The translations under genes and the position numbers were made by a program. Below the pieces are notes generated by a model that saw only the letters and a list, made by a program, of their open reading frames with translations, had not been told where the DNA came from and searched no databases. From assembly GCA_023105745.1 (NCBI GenBank), contig JALGQZ010000012.1, positions 42,773,852-42,837,851 on the forward strand: a stretch of 64,000 nt of DNA, written 5' to 3'. The first letter of the stretch is position 1, and the number at the start of each line of letters is the position of its first letter. This document shows, one piece after another, positions 1 through 9,202 of this stretch. This DNA comes from Austropuccinia psidii. Lineage: Eukaryota > Basidiomycota > Pucciniomycetes > Pucciniales > Sphaerophragmiaceae.

Positions 1-184
1 ATATAACAACCCAATTGGTAAAGTGGCACCCAGGGCTTTCAACAGTGCTCACCAACACTTAATATTTTTAGTAAATCCCTTAATATAAATCAAAAACTTT
101 GTTATCATCATTTTATCCAGGTCACAGTCATAGTTAAAGTTGTATATACTACTATTATAACTTTATCATAGACTAAGCCTGACA
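1..184 (+). repeat. 3' end of a family A gypsy LTR, cut by the window edge
   Basis: The stretch matches the last part of the family A LTRs seen complete elsewhere in the window: the conserved block around 'cacccagggctttcaacag' and the terminal CTGACA at 179-184. Immediately afterwards the sequence turns into gag coding sequence, so this LTR was inserted into an older family A copy. Its 5' end lies outside the window, so solo LTR and full element cannot be told apart. Confidence 0.8.
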
Positions 185-429
185 TCAAAGATAAACCTAA
201 AGAAAGAGTGGCTGAGGTGACCAAGAACAAAAATTATTGTTATAATTTTGGGTCAACAGACCACAATGCCAATAACTGTCCAAAGGCAAAGAAAGAAGTC
301 TATGCTATTGAGAAAGTGCCAGAGGAAGAATCCCCAACAGAAGATTTTAACTTGGACTCTATTGGTGATGCCATCAGAGATCTTTCTGACAATGACCAAG
401 ACCCAAAGGAAGGATTTCTAGTGGAGTAA
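185..429 (+). pseudogene. Gag C-terminal fragment with defective CCHC zinc knuckle (copy A0)
   Basis: Remnant of the nucleocapsid end of gag from the oldest family A copy, A0. The residues after the knuckle (NANNCPKAKK, then an acidic tail rich in E and D) match the gag of A1 at 6227-7078. The zinc knuckle should read C-X2-C-X4-H-X4-C, but the second cysteine is Phe here (CYNFGSTDH...C), so zinc binding is lost. The frame closes with TAA at the gag-protease boundary. An LTR interrupts the upstream part at 184. In the family this domain binds RNA during packaging; this copy is dead. Confidence 0.8.
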
Positions 430-966
430 AAAGAGGAAACAAAACTAAAAATTCAGGATATACAGTTATTATCAGGGATGCTACAAGCCACTGAAAACAA
501 AAACTTGTGCAAGCACACACAAGATGTGCAAACATTCCTAGTTACACCAACTAAAGGAATGGCATATATACATTGGACATTAACAAAGATTACTGTTTTT
601 TCTGAAAATGTTCAACACCCATTGATAATTGACAGTGGTTCACACTGCTAAATAGTGGCAAGAGAAAATATGGATAAACACTTTATGAACTGGGAAAAAG
701 AGCTCTTGGCAACCAAGGCAAAGAACTTCAAAAGTGCATCAGGGAATATGACATCCATTGGGAGGATTATCAAAAAGATAGTTCTACTCCATAGGAAAGG
801 TAATATCAGAATCAACCCAGAGTTTGTTGTGCTTGAAGATGGGCACATACAAGTATTCTTAAGGGGAACAGATTACCAGAGGATGTATGGCATTGATATT
901 TACAACATTAAGAACCGGAACATTACCATAGGTACTAACAAATAAAGAGAATTTTCACTTGATATA
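430..966 (+). pseudogene. Retroviral-type aspartic protease fragment (copy A0)
   Basis: Continuation of A0 pol. The active-site triad survives in the text IIDSGSHC, followed directly by a TAA stop; the frame reopens at 655 (IVAREN, then NFKSASGNMTSIG and RGTDYQRMYGIDIYN) and ends near 943. The same order is seen in A1 (5294-6199) and A2 (16909-17448). The coding text is broken at 966 by the insertion of A1 and resumes at 10644 with matching sequence, so 962-966 (ATATA) is the left target-site duplication of A1. Confidence 0.8.
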
Positions 967-2405
967 TGTCAGGATGAAGCTATGATAAAGGTGTAAATAG
1001 GCTAAGTACAACTTTAACTATGTTTGTGACACGGTAAAATGGTTTAAAAAATATTTATAAGGGTTGAAAGATTATTTAATTGGAGATTAAAAAGGATTTA
1101 CTATATATAATATAGTTGTGGTGAGCGCTGTTGAAAGCCCTGGGTGCAGCTTTATATGTTGGGTTACAATAATAAAAGACTACAATAATTAAGATTTATA
1201 ATTATACCTGATTATTAACCAAGAGTAAAGCTGTTTTTGACAGTTTACTACGTAGGTTATTCAAGAGCGGGATGAGGAGACAGTTCTGGCTGTGAAAAGC
1301 CTCCTTTTTTTCCTGAAATGTGGTGGAAAGGGTGCTAGACCTTTGCACGTAGAGGAAGTGAAGAGTTTTCACTCTCTAGTACTAGCTTGTGGTTTTAAAA
1401 CAGCCTGTATAACCTGTATTGGGCTCAGATGTGGTTTTGAAACCACATCTGGGCAGCTTTCACCAATACAGGGTGAAAGTTTTCATCTGGGGACCTCACA
1501 GCCTGATTCTGACTTGTATGATGCGTAGAATGCTGTACAGAACCTGTATGGGACCCCAGTATTGACTGAAATATGAGGTATTGAAGTGAAAACAAGCTTC
1601 TTTGTCTATTTGACACCTCATATTCATGGTTATGGGAGATTATCCCATGATAAGGCTGTATATGACAGCAGGTGGGAATCTGACCTTAAAACAGCTATAA
1701 CTTTGTCAATTTTGGAAATATCAACCTCAAAATTTGTTCTGTGTGTAGCCCTGTATGCGCTCTACACAATGGTACCTCATTTGATATGGGTATCATTAAA
1801 TATGGCAAAGTTATCCCATGTACAAGATTTTTGTACATTTGCATGGTATAGGCAAAAAGCTGTATTGAGCTTATTTGCCCCATACCTTTTGTTCTAGTTG
1901 AGCTATGGGGAAATGGATGACACAATCAGATAGCCCTGATTGTGCTCTTTCAAAAAAGACCTCACTTCAAGTATCTCATACTAAAACTGTAGAAGTTAGA
2001 TGAGAGGTGAATGTTTTGTTCACCCTTATTTGGCCTGAACTTGATCATAACTCCAGTAATATTGGTGCTAGCTCAGTTTGGCTGGTACCATTGGATATCC
2101 CTGGCTTAGAGCTTCCTTTTGAGCACCCTTTTGATGGGGTTAAGCCTCTCCTTCTAGACTTTAGATGAGAGGTGAAAATTACGGTTTATGCTCAGCAATA
2201 ACTTTGAGCAGGGATAACTTTGTTATTTCTTTTCCTATTGTGATGGAACTTATGTTTTCAGAAAGAGGTGAGTTTCCTCTTTCTTTTGATACCTTTTGAG
2301 CTGATTTGGCTCAGCTTCATATTTTGGTGGTATCTTGGCTATACCATTGGTTTATGGTATTTTGGCTGTCATGCTTGTGCTCTGGTTTTGAGTCACAGGC
2401 TGACA
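967..2405 (-). repeat. 3' LTR of A1 (family A)
   Basis: Reads TGTCAGG at 967 and ends GGCTGACA at 2405, the complement of the family TGTCAGCC...CCTGACA ends; 1439 bp. It carries the conserved 26-bp hairpin at 1426-1451 (12-bp arms CAGATGTGGTTT) and two CACCTCTCATCT-type motifs in complement. ORFs inside it are not genes. Confidence 0.9.
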
Positions 2406-2422
2406 TACCCTCCCTCTAAAAA
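2406..2422 (-). other. Polypurine tract of A1
   Basis: On the minus strand this reads TTTTTAGAGGGAGGGTA directly before the 3' LTR. The same tract precedes the LTRs at 20671 and 20994. In LTR elements such a tract primes plus-strand DNA synthesis. Confidence 0.75.
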
Positions 2423-2513
2423 GGGCTCATCATTGATGAGACTTTTCAGTCCTCCTAGAGGCCCTGAATCTTCTTAGATGAAGGTTCCCATCTGGTATGC
2501 CATCTTCTGCCAA

Positions 2514-2831
2514 TCATTTGCCTTTATCAGCTGTTTGGTGCTTGAATCTGACTAAGTATTGTATTTGATCCTTTCCATTAAGTCTGATCTTCCTGGCCCT
2601 GATGATCCTACTCACAGGTCCTGGGGAGTCCTCCACCTCCACTATGTCAGGTGGTGTGGGGTTCTTCTTCCTGTAGGGGAATTTGTCCTCCTCTGTTTGG
2701 AAGTATGGTATGATCAAGCTTACTGGGAAGACTGGGTGCTTCCTGGAAAATTCCTCTGTAAGTTTGACTTCCACTGCATTCTTTCCTATCAACCTAATGA
2801 TAGTGAAAGGCCCTACAAATGAGTCCCTCAT
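2514..2831 (-). pseudogene. Integrase C-terminal segment with chromodomain-like tail (A1)
   Basis: Last part of A1 pol. It opens with RDSFVGPFTIIRLIGKNAVEV, a GPY/F-type integrase C-terminal module, followed by HPVFPVSLI and a tail with ARKIRLNGKDQIQYLVRF, which resembles the start of a chromodomain. Homologous text in A2 is at 20018-20524. It overlaps the preceding ORF (2828-3085) in another frame, so a frameshift separates them. In chromoviruses such tails bind chromatin marks and guide integration; that role is inferred. Confidence 0.7.
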
Positions 2832-3085
2832 CTTCTTGGGTCCTTTAAGATTGTTAAATTCAGAGTAGACACTAGCACCTGGTCCCCTTCCCTAAAGTCA
2901 GGTTCCATGTGTGTCTTGTCCAACCTCTGTTTATTATATTCTTTTGCCTCAGCTATGCATTTGGCAGCTGTGTCACAAGCCCTCTTCCACATATCATGGA
3001 AGTCTTTGGCTGTGGGATTGATGGTCAGAAGATTCTTGTTTAAGTGATCCACAGGCAACAGGTGATTCCACCCTTTCTCTACCAC
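2828..3085 (-). pseudogene. Integrase C-terminal connector fragment (A1)
   Basis: 85 codons matching the region after the integrase core in A2 (near 19990-20240): MVEKGWN...[10 protein letters not shown], then MWKRACDTAAKCIAEAKEYNKQR and DFREGDQVLVSTLN. The W-K-R-A helix and the GDQVLVST strand are typical of gypsy integrase between core and GPY/F module. The reading frame is displaced relative to both neighbours, so the integrase gene is broken on both sides. Confidence 0.75.
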
Positions 3086-3552
3086 TGCAGGTGTTTGTCC
3101 GATCCTGTGGTAGAGTTCTGACTTGTATTATAAGCCAGTTGGACAGCTGGTAGAAGGGTAACCCAGTCATGGGTGTATCCTTCATGGTCTTTGTATTCCA
3201 TGCCATAGGCACAGAACCTTCTAAGGATGTATTCCATAGTCTGGATCATCCTCTCAGCTAGGCCATATATTTGGGGATGGTAAGCTGTGGAAAAAGCAAG
3301 ATTGGTGCCAAGCATGTCATACAAGTTGGTCCAACACTTGGATGTGAATTTTAGGTCCCTATCACTAATGATTATTTTAGGGACTCCACAGGTAGATATG
3401 ATGTTATTCCAAAATAATAGGGCAGTATTCATGGCTGTGTCCTCTTTGTGGCATATTAGACACCTCATGCTCTTGCTGAACCTATCAGCTATGATCAAGC
3501 AGGCATTGTAATTTTCTTTGCCTCCTGGGACAAGTCCTGTAACCCAATCCAT
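3079..3552 (-). pseudogene. Integrase catalytic core, DDE (A1)
   Basis: 157 codons with the rve-type core. The DD35E triad is visible: D23 in [11 protein letters not shown]64 in [10 protein letters not shown] and E100 in [10 protein letters not shown], with 35 residues between the second D and the E. The family removes two nucleotides from cDNA ends and joins them to the target DNA in the nucleus. The N-terminal zinc-binding part lies in the preceding ORF (3664-4347) and the C-terminal part in the next. The usual HPQTDG is altered to HPQIYG, so activity is doubtful even without the frameshifts. Confidence 0.85.
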
Positions 3553-3663
3553 GTTGATGGTTTCCCATGGGTGTTTGGGTTCTTCTATATGTTGAATTAA
3601 CCCATACTTCTTCCCATGTTTCCAATTTGCCTTTTGATATCTTTCACAAGTGTTGATGTATAC

Positions 3664-4347
3664 TCACAACTCTTGTTGCCACTTGGGCCACCAAGCTATG
3701 CTTGCTACCTTCTCCTTAGTCCTTTCCTCACTCATGTGTCCCATATAGGGGCAGTTATGGCATTTCTGCAGGATCAAGGATATGTGGTCTCTGTCTACCA
3801 CTGTGAGTGCACTTGTGTGTTTCTCTCTGTGATAAAGCAGGCCATCTATAAGGAAGAACTTGTTATCCTTATAGGCCCTCAACCAGGGTTCTTCCAGCTG
3901 GGATTCCAATTCGGGACTCCTGTATTTTTGTTGAAGGAGTTGTAGTAATATACCACACAGTTTGTGTTTGGCATAAGACTTCAGTACTGCACCAAAAAAA
4001 TCATTGTGCAGCTCAGAGGAACTTATCCCCAATATGGGAGTTTCTGTCCCCTCTGAATCAGTGCTTACAATGTCAAGGGTACCACTTTCTGGTGCCCATT
4101 CAGAAAATCTGAAGTTCTTTCTCCTATCTACTTCCATGAAATGGATAGGGATTTTGGCTGCAAATTCAGGGTCATAAGCTGGATTGCTTTTGACATTGTA
4201 CAGTGGCCATCTGCTAAGGCCATCTTCATTGGTATGGCTTTTACCCTCCTTGTATATGATGTTCATGTTCCCTCTATACTCCTGGATGTCTATTTGCCAT
4301 CTCAGCATGTGTCTATTTGTAGGCTTCATGTTCAGTAAAGACTTCAA
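3664..4347 (-). pseudogene. RNase H end, spacer and integrase zinc domain (A1)
   Basis: 227 codons. The start (MKSLLNM...[14 protein letters not shown]) is the C-terminal end of RNase H, with the HTNEDGLSR motif usual there (N instead of the commoner A/P before DGLSR). A low-similarity spacer follows, then the start of the integrase H2C2 zinc domain ([19 protein letters not shown]...WWPKWQQEL). The frame stops before the CxxC half. The same layout is intact across 19069-20040 in A2. The segment is one part of a broken gag-pol polyprotein. Confidence 0.8.
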
Positions 4348-4431
4348 GGCTGTGCAGTCTGTGTAGACTTCAAAGACTGCACCCTCCAGATAATAATGGA
4401 GTTTTTCTAGAGCCCAGACTTGACATAGCCA

Positions 4432-4617
4432 TTAAGTCTGGGTGGCCCCATACCTGGCTTCTGAATCTTTCAGCTGCCTTGAGATGTAGCAAATTACTCC
4501 TTCTCTTGGTTCACCATCCAAAATTTGTCTTTGGTGAAGGGCTGCTCCTAGGCCTTGACTGCATGCTGCATCTATATATAACTTGAATGGTAGCTCAAAG
4601 TCAGGTAAGATTAGCAC
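4432..4617 (-). pseudogene. RNase H N-terminal fragment (A1)
   Basis: 61 codons: LILPDFELPFKLYIDAACSQGLGAALHQ contains the first RNase H aspartate (YIDA), and CYISRQLKDSEARYGATQ matches the family segment that leads to the catalytic Glu. The match continues past the stop towards 4350 in another frame. RNase H degrades the RNA strand of the RNA/DNA hybrid during reverse transcription. Between 4618 and 4749 the sequence still matches the RT-RNase H connection but carries a frame break. Confidence 0.75.
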
Positions 4618-4749
4618 AGGTGCATTTGTGAGTTCATATTTGATCCTCTCATATGCATCCCTCCTTTCCTTGGTTATTTCAAAATCTACATCTTTTAAAC
4701 ATAACTTGTAAAAACTACTAGTTATGTGTGCAAAGTTTTTGATGTGGTT

Positions 4750-5337
4750 TCAATAGTAGCTAGCAAACCCAAGGAAAGATTGCATCTCTTTGATGCTCTT
4801 TGGTACTGGCTTTTGCAGTACTGCTGCTCCTTTATTCTGGTCAATTGCCAGACTAAGACCTGAGACTTTATGTCCTAGAGCTAGTAACTCTTGTTGGCCA
4901 AAATTGCACTTTTTAGGTGAAATCTTCAGATTTATGGGTGTACATTTACTTATTACTCTGTCTATGTATTGCACATTGTCTTCGCATGTCTCTGAGTATA
5001 TAATGATGTCATCAATGTATACCACCATCCAGCCTTCCAGTATTTCTTCTTGAAATATTTTGTCCATCATCCTTTGGAAGTGGGCTGGTACATTATTGAT
5101 GCCAAATGGCATCCTGGTATACTCATATATTCCCATATGGCATATTATTCTGAGTAATTTCATGGAGTTTGGTTTAAATCCATTCTGGTGGAAGCCTTTC
5201 ATACAATCCATTTGGGTTATGTATTTGGCTCTTGCCAGTTTATCCAAGGCATGAGGTATCCTGGGTATAGGGTACCTGTCTGCTTTTGTGTAGTTATTCA
5301 GAGCTGTGAAATCTCCACAGTCTTGACTTGCCGTCAT
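4750..5337 (-). pseudogene. Reverse transcriptase fingers/palm with intact YIDD (A1)
   Basis: 195 codons covering RT motifs: DFTALNNYTKADRYPIPRI, the first catalytic Asp in ITQMDCMKGF (D44), RMPFGINNVPAHFQ (about 75-88) and the catalytic VVYIDDIII with YIDD at 107-110. It ends in MQSFLGFASYY, the thumb start. The N-terminal RT strand is in the adjacent ORF 5294-6199, one frameshift away (overlap 5294-5337). Catalytic residues are conserved, so the break looks recent. Confidence 0.88.
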
Positions 5338-6199
5338 TCCAGGTGATTAGTACAGGGGTCATGATTTCCACTATTTCATTATGTCCAATATTCCTGATGA
5401 CATCCATATCCAGGTGTTCATTGATATGTTTCTCAATTTCTTTCCTGGTTTCCAGGCTTGCTGGATAAGGAGGTCTCCTAAGCATGGGTGGATAAGGCCT
5501 TTCCACATCCAGATATAGTTCTATATCATGGCCTTTGATCTTGCCTAATGGTTCTTCACCAAGGGCAAATGCTGGTCTGTTATTTCTCAGCATCTTCAGT
5601 AAGCTTAGTTTTTGTTTAATGGTGAGGGTAGTGTTAAACTGTCCCTCTCTGAATTCCTTCAGAAGTTCTTCTAGTGGATCTTGAAGAGATATCTGGTATA
5701 TATCAAGTGAAACTTTCTTTCCCTTGTTAGTACCAATGGTGATGTGCCTATTGTTACTGTTGTTAATGTCTATGCCATAAATCCTCTGGTAATCTGTTCC
5801 CAGTAAAAACCCTTGGATGTGGGCATCATCAAGTACTACAAACTCTGGGTTGAGTCTGATATTACCCTTCCTATGGGGTATAATTATCTCTTTGATAATT
5901 TTCCCAATGGAAGTCATCTTCCCTGATGCACTGTTAAAGTTCTTTGCCTTAGTGGGCAAGAGCTGTTTTTCCCAGTTTGGGAAGGGGGTACCCAGATAGT
6001 TTCTGGCCACTATGGAGAAGTGTGCTCCAATATCAATGATCAGTGGATGCTGAGAATTGTCAATGCAAACAGTCATTTTTGTGGCTGTCCGATGTATATA
6101 TGCCATTCCTTTGGCTGGTGTAACCAGGAATTTTTGTGCATCTTGTGTGTGTTTGCACAAGTTTTTGTTAGCAGTGTCCTGTGGCATGCCTGCTTCCAA
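5294..6199 (-). pseudogene. Aspartic protease and RT N-terminus (A1)
   Basis: 301 codons that open just after the gag stop. Residues about 40-110 are the retropepsin-like protease, but the active-site triad is D56-I-G (IIDIGAHFS) where the family has DSG, so the enzyme should be inactive. Residues about 215-290 are the start of RT (GHDIELYLDVERPYPPMLRRPPYP, then ETRKEIEKHINE and VLITWNDGKSRL). A frameshift near 5300-5337 sends translation out of frame. The protein would be part of one gag-pol polyprotein, because the upstream gag is in the same frame across one stop codon. Confidence 0.85.
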
Positions 6200-6226
6200 C
6201 TGTATGTCCTGGATTTCTAGTGGGGT

Positions 6227-7078
6227 TTACTCTTGGTATTCCACTAGAAGTTCCTCTCTTGGGTCTTGGTCATCATCAGATGGTTCCCTGATGGGATCAC
6301 CCATGGAGTCTGATTCAGAATTTTCTGTTGGAGATTCTTCCTCTGGGACTTTCTCAATGGAATAGACTTTTTTCTTTGCCTTTGGACAGTTGTTGGCATA
6401 GTGGTCTGTTGAACCACAATTTTCACAAGAATTCCTCTTTTTTGCAACGTCTGCCACTCTTTCTTTGGGTTTGTCTTTAAACTCTACCCTGAAAGGTTGT
6501 TTCTCTTTGAAACTACTGCTCTTATATGGGGTGATTTTCCATATATTATTCCTTTTCCTTATGTCTTGTAAGGTGTTGGCAATGTCATCTAAAGTGCAAT
6601 TTTGGTTGCATCTGCATTTTACTGCATGCTCTAGTTCTCCTGGCAGTTGTGTCAGAAGCTTGTGATTCCTAATTTGGATTTTCATCTCAGGATCAATGGT
6701 TTGAAGTCTTTTGGACTGTCTAAGACACCACTCATATGGATATTTGTCCACTGAGTATTTTTCATTTTCAAATGACATTGTCTTCTGCCAAAACCAGATT
6801 CCATTACTGTACTTTTGGATGATTTGACTCTTCCACCATGGCCAGTTTCTTCTGCCATGGATTTCTTTCATTTCTGTGTACCATATACTAGCATGACCTT
6901 TAAATGCACTATTCAATCTAGCAGTAATCCAGTAGTCTGGTATGCTTGGTACATCAATGAAGAGTCCATCAATATAATCTATGATTTCCATATGATCATA
7001 TTCTCCTGATCCAGAGAATTTGGGCCAGCTTGAGGCCTCAGTAAGCTGTTTGAGGGATTCCTTCTCTGAATAAGACAT
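6227..7078 (-). pseudogene. Gag capsid-like domain and CCHC zinc knuckle (A1)
   Basis: 283 codons. The first half (KFSGSGEYDHMEIIDYIDGLF ... SIWYTEMKEIHGRRNWPWWK ... YEWCLRQSKRLQ) is the retrotransposon gag domain. The C-terminal part has an intact zinc knuckle, CENCGSTDHYANNC (C-X2-C-X4-H-X4-C), then an acidic tail. The ORF ends with TAA, and the next frame-matched codons run into protease, so the stop sits at the gag-protease boundary. The family assembles virus-like particles and binds element RNA in the cytoplasm. Confidence 0.88.
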
Positions 7079-7093
7079 TCCATCTCCATCCTG

Positions 7094-7534
7094 CTATTGT
7101 GATGAAGATCTTGCCTTATTCATCAACATGGCATCTGGTTGATATGGATTCTCCATAACTTGGCCTTGTGGTTGGGGCTTCAAGTCATGGTAGACATTAA
7201 ACAATTTGTTTATGTCTTGGTCCAGAAAATCCAAGTCTCTTGTGGTGTGGTGTTGTTCTTCAAAGACTATATTCAGTCTTTTGTTGGTTTCTTCGGAGGC
7301 TTTGCTCAGTGGAGCATATCCTTCTTGAAGATTCTTAACTATCTGTTCCAAGGAGGCTTGAGTTTTTCTCATCCTCTCTTGGCCACCTTTAATTTCTGCA
7401 AACTGCTTTGCAGATTGTTCAGCATATTGGGATATTTGTAACCACAGTGTATCACTTTTGATGTTACTCTCAGATGTGACAATGTTATTTTCAGTCTGAG
7501 TGGGGGTAATGTTTCTATTACTAAGACTACTCAT
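7094..7534 (-). pseudogene. Gag middle region, coiled-coil rich (A1)
   Basis: 146 codons beginning at an ATG. The segment is polar and alpha-helical in character, with heptad-like spacing (LWLQISQYAEQSAKQFAE, then SLEQIVKNLQEG and TNKRLNIVFEE), and ends in a proline/glutamine stretch. It is followed in the same frame by 6227-7078 with only a short interruption (stop TAG near 7092), so it belongs to the same gag protein. The same text is in A2 at about 15640-15980. I infer a coiled coil for gag multimerisation; no catalytic motif is present. Confidence 0.7.
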
Positions 7535-7601
7535 TCTAGAGTGGTTTACAACTACTTCTGGTTCTTGTGTACTTCTTTTACCAAATCAAAAAGCTTCTGG
7601 G

Positions 7602-8072
7602 TCATGGGGTCTGACTCTTTCCTCCTCTGGTTGAAGGAGGCTTTGTTCTTGCCCTTGTTTGCTTGTCTTCTCCTGGAAACTGCTGGAATGGTGAAGAATG
7701 GTGACTCTTGGCCACTGATCTGCTGGTTTCTGAATGGTGTGAAGCCACTGGAGAGCTGATTTGGCCTGCTCCTTGTGAGCCAGAAGGAATCTGAGTAGGC
7801 CCTGTCTGGGTTAACTGTTCTTCTATAGCTTGGATAGTGGCTTCATTCTCCCTTATCCTTTGTGCCCTTGCCTCCAGGAGTCTGAACTGCCTGGTAGGAT
7901 TCCAACCTTTGGTGATTACCATAAGGTCCTTGAAGTCTATCTCTTTGAGACAGATCTTCTGGTAACTTGCTCCAAGTTCTGCCCAGTGACTTGCAAGGTT
8001 GAACCTCTTGTTGTCCATGATCCATTGAAATAAATCTTTGGGGAGTTGGTGGAGCTGAAGAACTTGATCCAT
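7602..8072 (-). CDS. Overlapping ORF in the gag leader (MDQV frame, A1)
   Basis: 156 codons starting at an ATG, in the +1 frame relative to the adjacent gag-leader ORF 7843-8271, sharing about 230 nt. It reads like a folded protein: LHQLPKDLFQWIMDNKRFNLASHW, ICLKEIDFKDLMVITKGWNP and LLEARAQRIRENEATIQAIEEQL (a likely helix), then a Ser/His-rich tail. The same frame is open at 13532-14215 and 15172-15597. I cannot say from one window whether this or the other frame, or both, is translated. No known domain is recognised. Confidence 0.5.
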   Translation of the reverse strand: MDQVLQLHQLPKDLFQWIMDNKRFNLASHWAELGASYQKICLKEIDFKDLMVITKGWNPTRQFRLLEARAQRIRENEATIQAIEEQLTQTGPTQIPSGSQGAGQISSPVASHHSETSRSVAKSHHSSPFQQFPGEDKQTRARTKPPSTRGGKSQTP

Positions 8073-8271
8073 ATCCTTCCAGTCCTCTGGTTTGAGGTTC
8101 CTGTTGAATTGGAGTGTGAATGGCAGGGTTTATATTATCTCCCCCATTATTCTGCCATCCACTACTGTGTCCAAGGTGTCCTCTTCCAGGTCTTCTGGTT
8201 CTGGACAAGCCTTCTCTGTCCTCTGGCTGGTTCCTTTGGAAGCGAAGGTCTCTGAGGTATACAGGGGACAT
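7843..8271 (-). CDS. Gag-leader ORF (MSPV frame, A1)
   Basis: 142 codons starting at an ATG that lies one base after the stop of the small upstream ORF (TGATATG). The product is polar and basic at first (RDLRFQRNQPEDREGLSRTRRPGRG), with a Gly/Ser/Pro-rich middle (GYGSSSSAPPTPQ), suggesting a disordered N-terminal gag arm. In the A2 copy the same frame runs from 14973 through to the coiled-coil gag region, so I take it as true N-terminal gag; in A1 it is frameshifted before 7534. It overlaps 7602-8072 in a different frame. Confidence 0.55.
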   Translation of the reverse strand: MSPVYLRDLRFQRNQPEDREGLSRTRRPGRGHLGHSSGWQNNGGDNINPAIHTPIQQEPQTRGLEGYGSSSSAPPTPQRFISMDHGQQEVQPCKSLGRTWSKLPEDLSQRDRLQGPYGNHQRLESYQAVQTPGGKGTKDKGE

Positions 8272-8272
8272 A

Positions 8273-8620
8273 TCAGTGTTTGCAAGCAGTCAAAAACTTT
8301 ATGTTCTTAGGGCATTTACCTTTGACTGTGCCTTGTACAAATTTGTTATCTGCTAATTTGGGCAGTTTGCCTTTGAAGGTTACAACTGGGTTAATAATTG
8401 TAATTTTCCCTGTACAAGTGGTTAAGGTTGGTTTACCTTGTATTGATTCAGAGTTTCGTGGTTTTCTACTCCTCTGAGTGGCTATTGGAGTCCACTTCTT
8501 GGCTGTTATGAGACCTTCACTGTGCCTCTTTCCTTTGCCCTTGCTGCCCTCTGGTTCTGAGGGTGTCACTGGTGTGTTGGCCTGTGACTGGGTCTCAAGT
8601 GGGATGTAATTTTCTTCCAT
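8273..8620 (-). CDS. Small upstream ORF1 of family A (115 aa, A1)
   Basis: 115 codons with an ATG start, upstream of gag. It is lysine-rich, basic and low in hydrophobic residues: MEENYIPLETQSQANTPVTP, then SKGKGKRHSEGLITAKK, ending LTACKH. It recurs nearly word for word at 14624-14971 and in decayed form at 13198-13544; both of those begin GTG where A1 has ATG. The stop TGA is followed after one base by the ATG of the next ORF. It could be a separate small protein or the N-terminus of gag joined by a +1 frameshift. I recognise no domain. Confidence 0.6.
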   Translation of the reverse strand: MEENYIPLETQSQANTPVTPSEPEGSKGKGKRHSEGLITAKKWTPIATQRSRKPRNSESIQGKPTLTTCTGKITIINPVVTFKGKLPKLADNKFVQGTVKGKCPKNIKFLTACKH

Positions 8621-9187
8621 TGAATCAAGGCAGGAAACAGAGGGCTTCTGTCAGTTACGACTTCTCAAAAAATTCTGGTTTTGCACATCTAAGATTGGCC
8701 TCTGGGCTTGTATGTTACTACAATATGCCCTGTATAATGACAGTGTAATTGAATCAACAATCCCACGTCAGAATTACAGCTTTTGGTACCCTGTCACATT
8801 TTTTGTGTGCCAGTATCCCACAGATACACTTGTGGTTTTCAAGTGTAATCTAAATAAGTGGCTCTGTATAAGTGTAATTGAGTTAACAATACACTTAACC
8901 ATGCCTCAACTGATTCTTTTTCAGTAAGTGGTGTCCTTATTCAATAAAGAATACAGGACTTATTATTGGCTTATGTGTTTTTATATGTAAACATGCCAAA
9001 AATAAAGGTTCCAGTGGGTATTAACCATGTGGTAAGTACTCTTATAATATGACTAATAAAGTAAAATATATATAAAATATATATTTTTAAAAGAGAATAC
9101 GCCTAAAAGAACATATAACAATTTGTCAGAAAGTAAAAAATAAGAGAAAAAACTTACTTATAAGGTCCAAGAAAAGTTTAAAACACA
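8621..9187 (-). other. Untranslated leader of A1
   Basis: Sequence between the primer binding site and ORF1, matching 12606-13197 and 14430-14623 in the A2 chimera. It holds imperfect repeats of the type 'gtgtaattgaatcaacaat' (about 8743 and 8871 on the + strand). No ORF is supported. In LTR elements such leaders carry packaging signals; that is inference. Confidence 0.6.
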
Positions 9188-9199
9188 GCCAGGCCCCCA
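9188..9199 (-). other. Putative primer binding site of A1
   Basis: Read on the minus strand, TGGGGGCCTGGC begins three bases after the 5' LTR end. The same bases follow the LTR at 12588. Its position and TGG start suit a tRNA-primed site, but I cannot assign the tRNA. Confidence 0.5.
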
Positions 9200-9202
9200 A
9201 AA

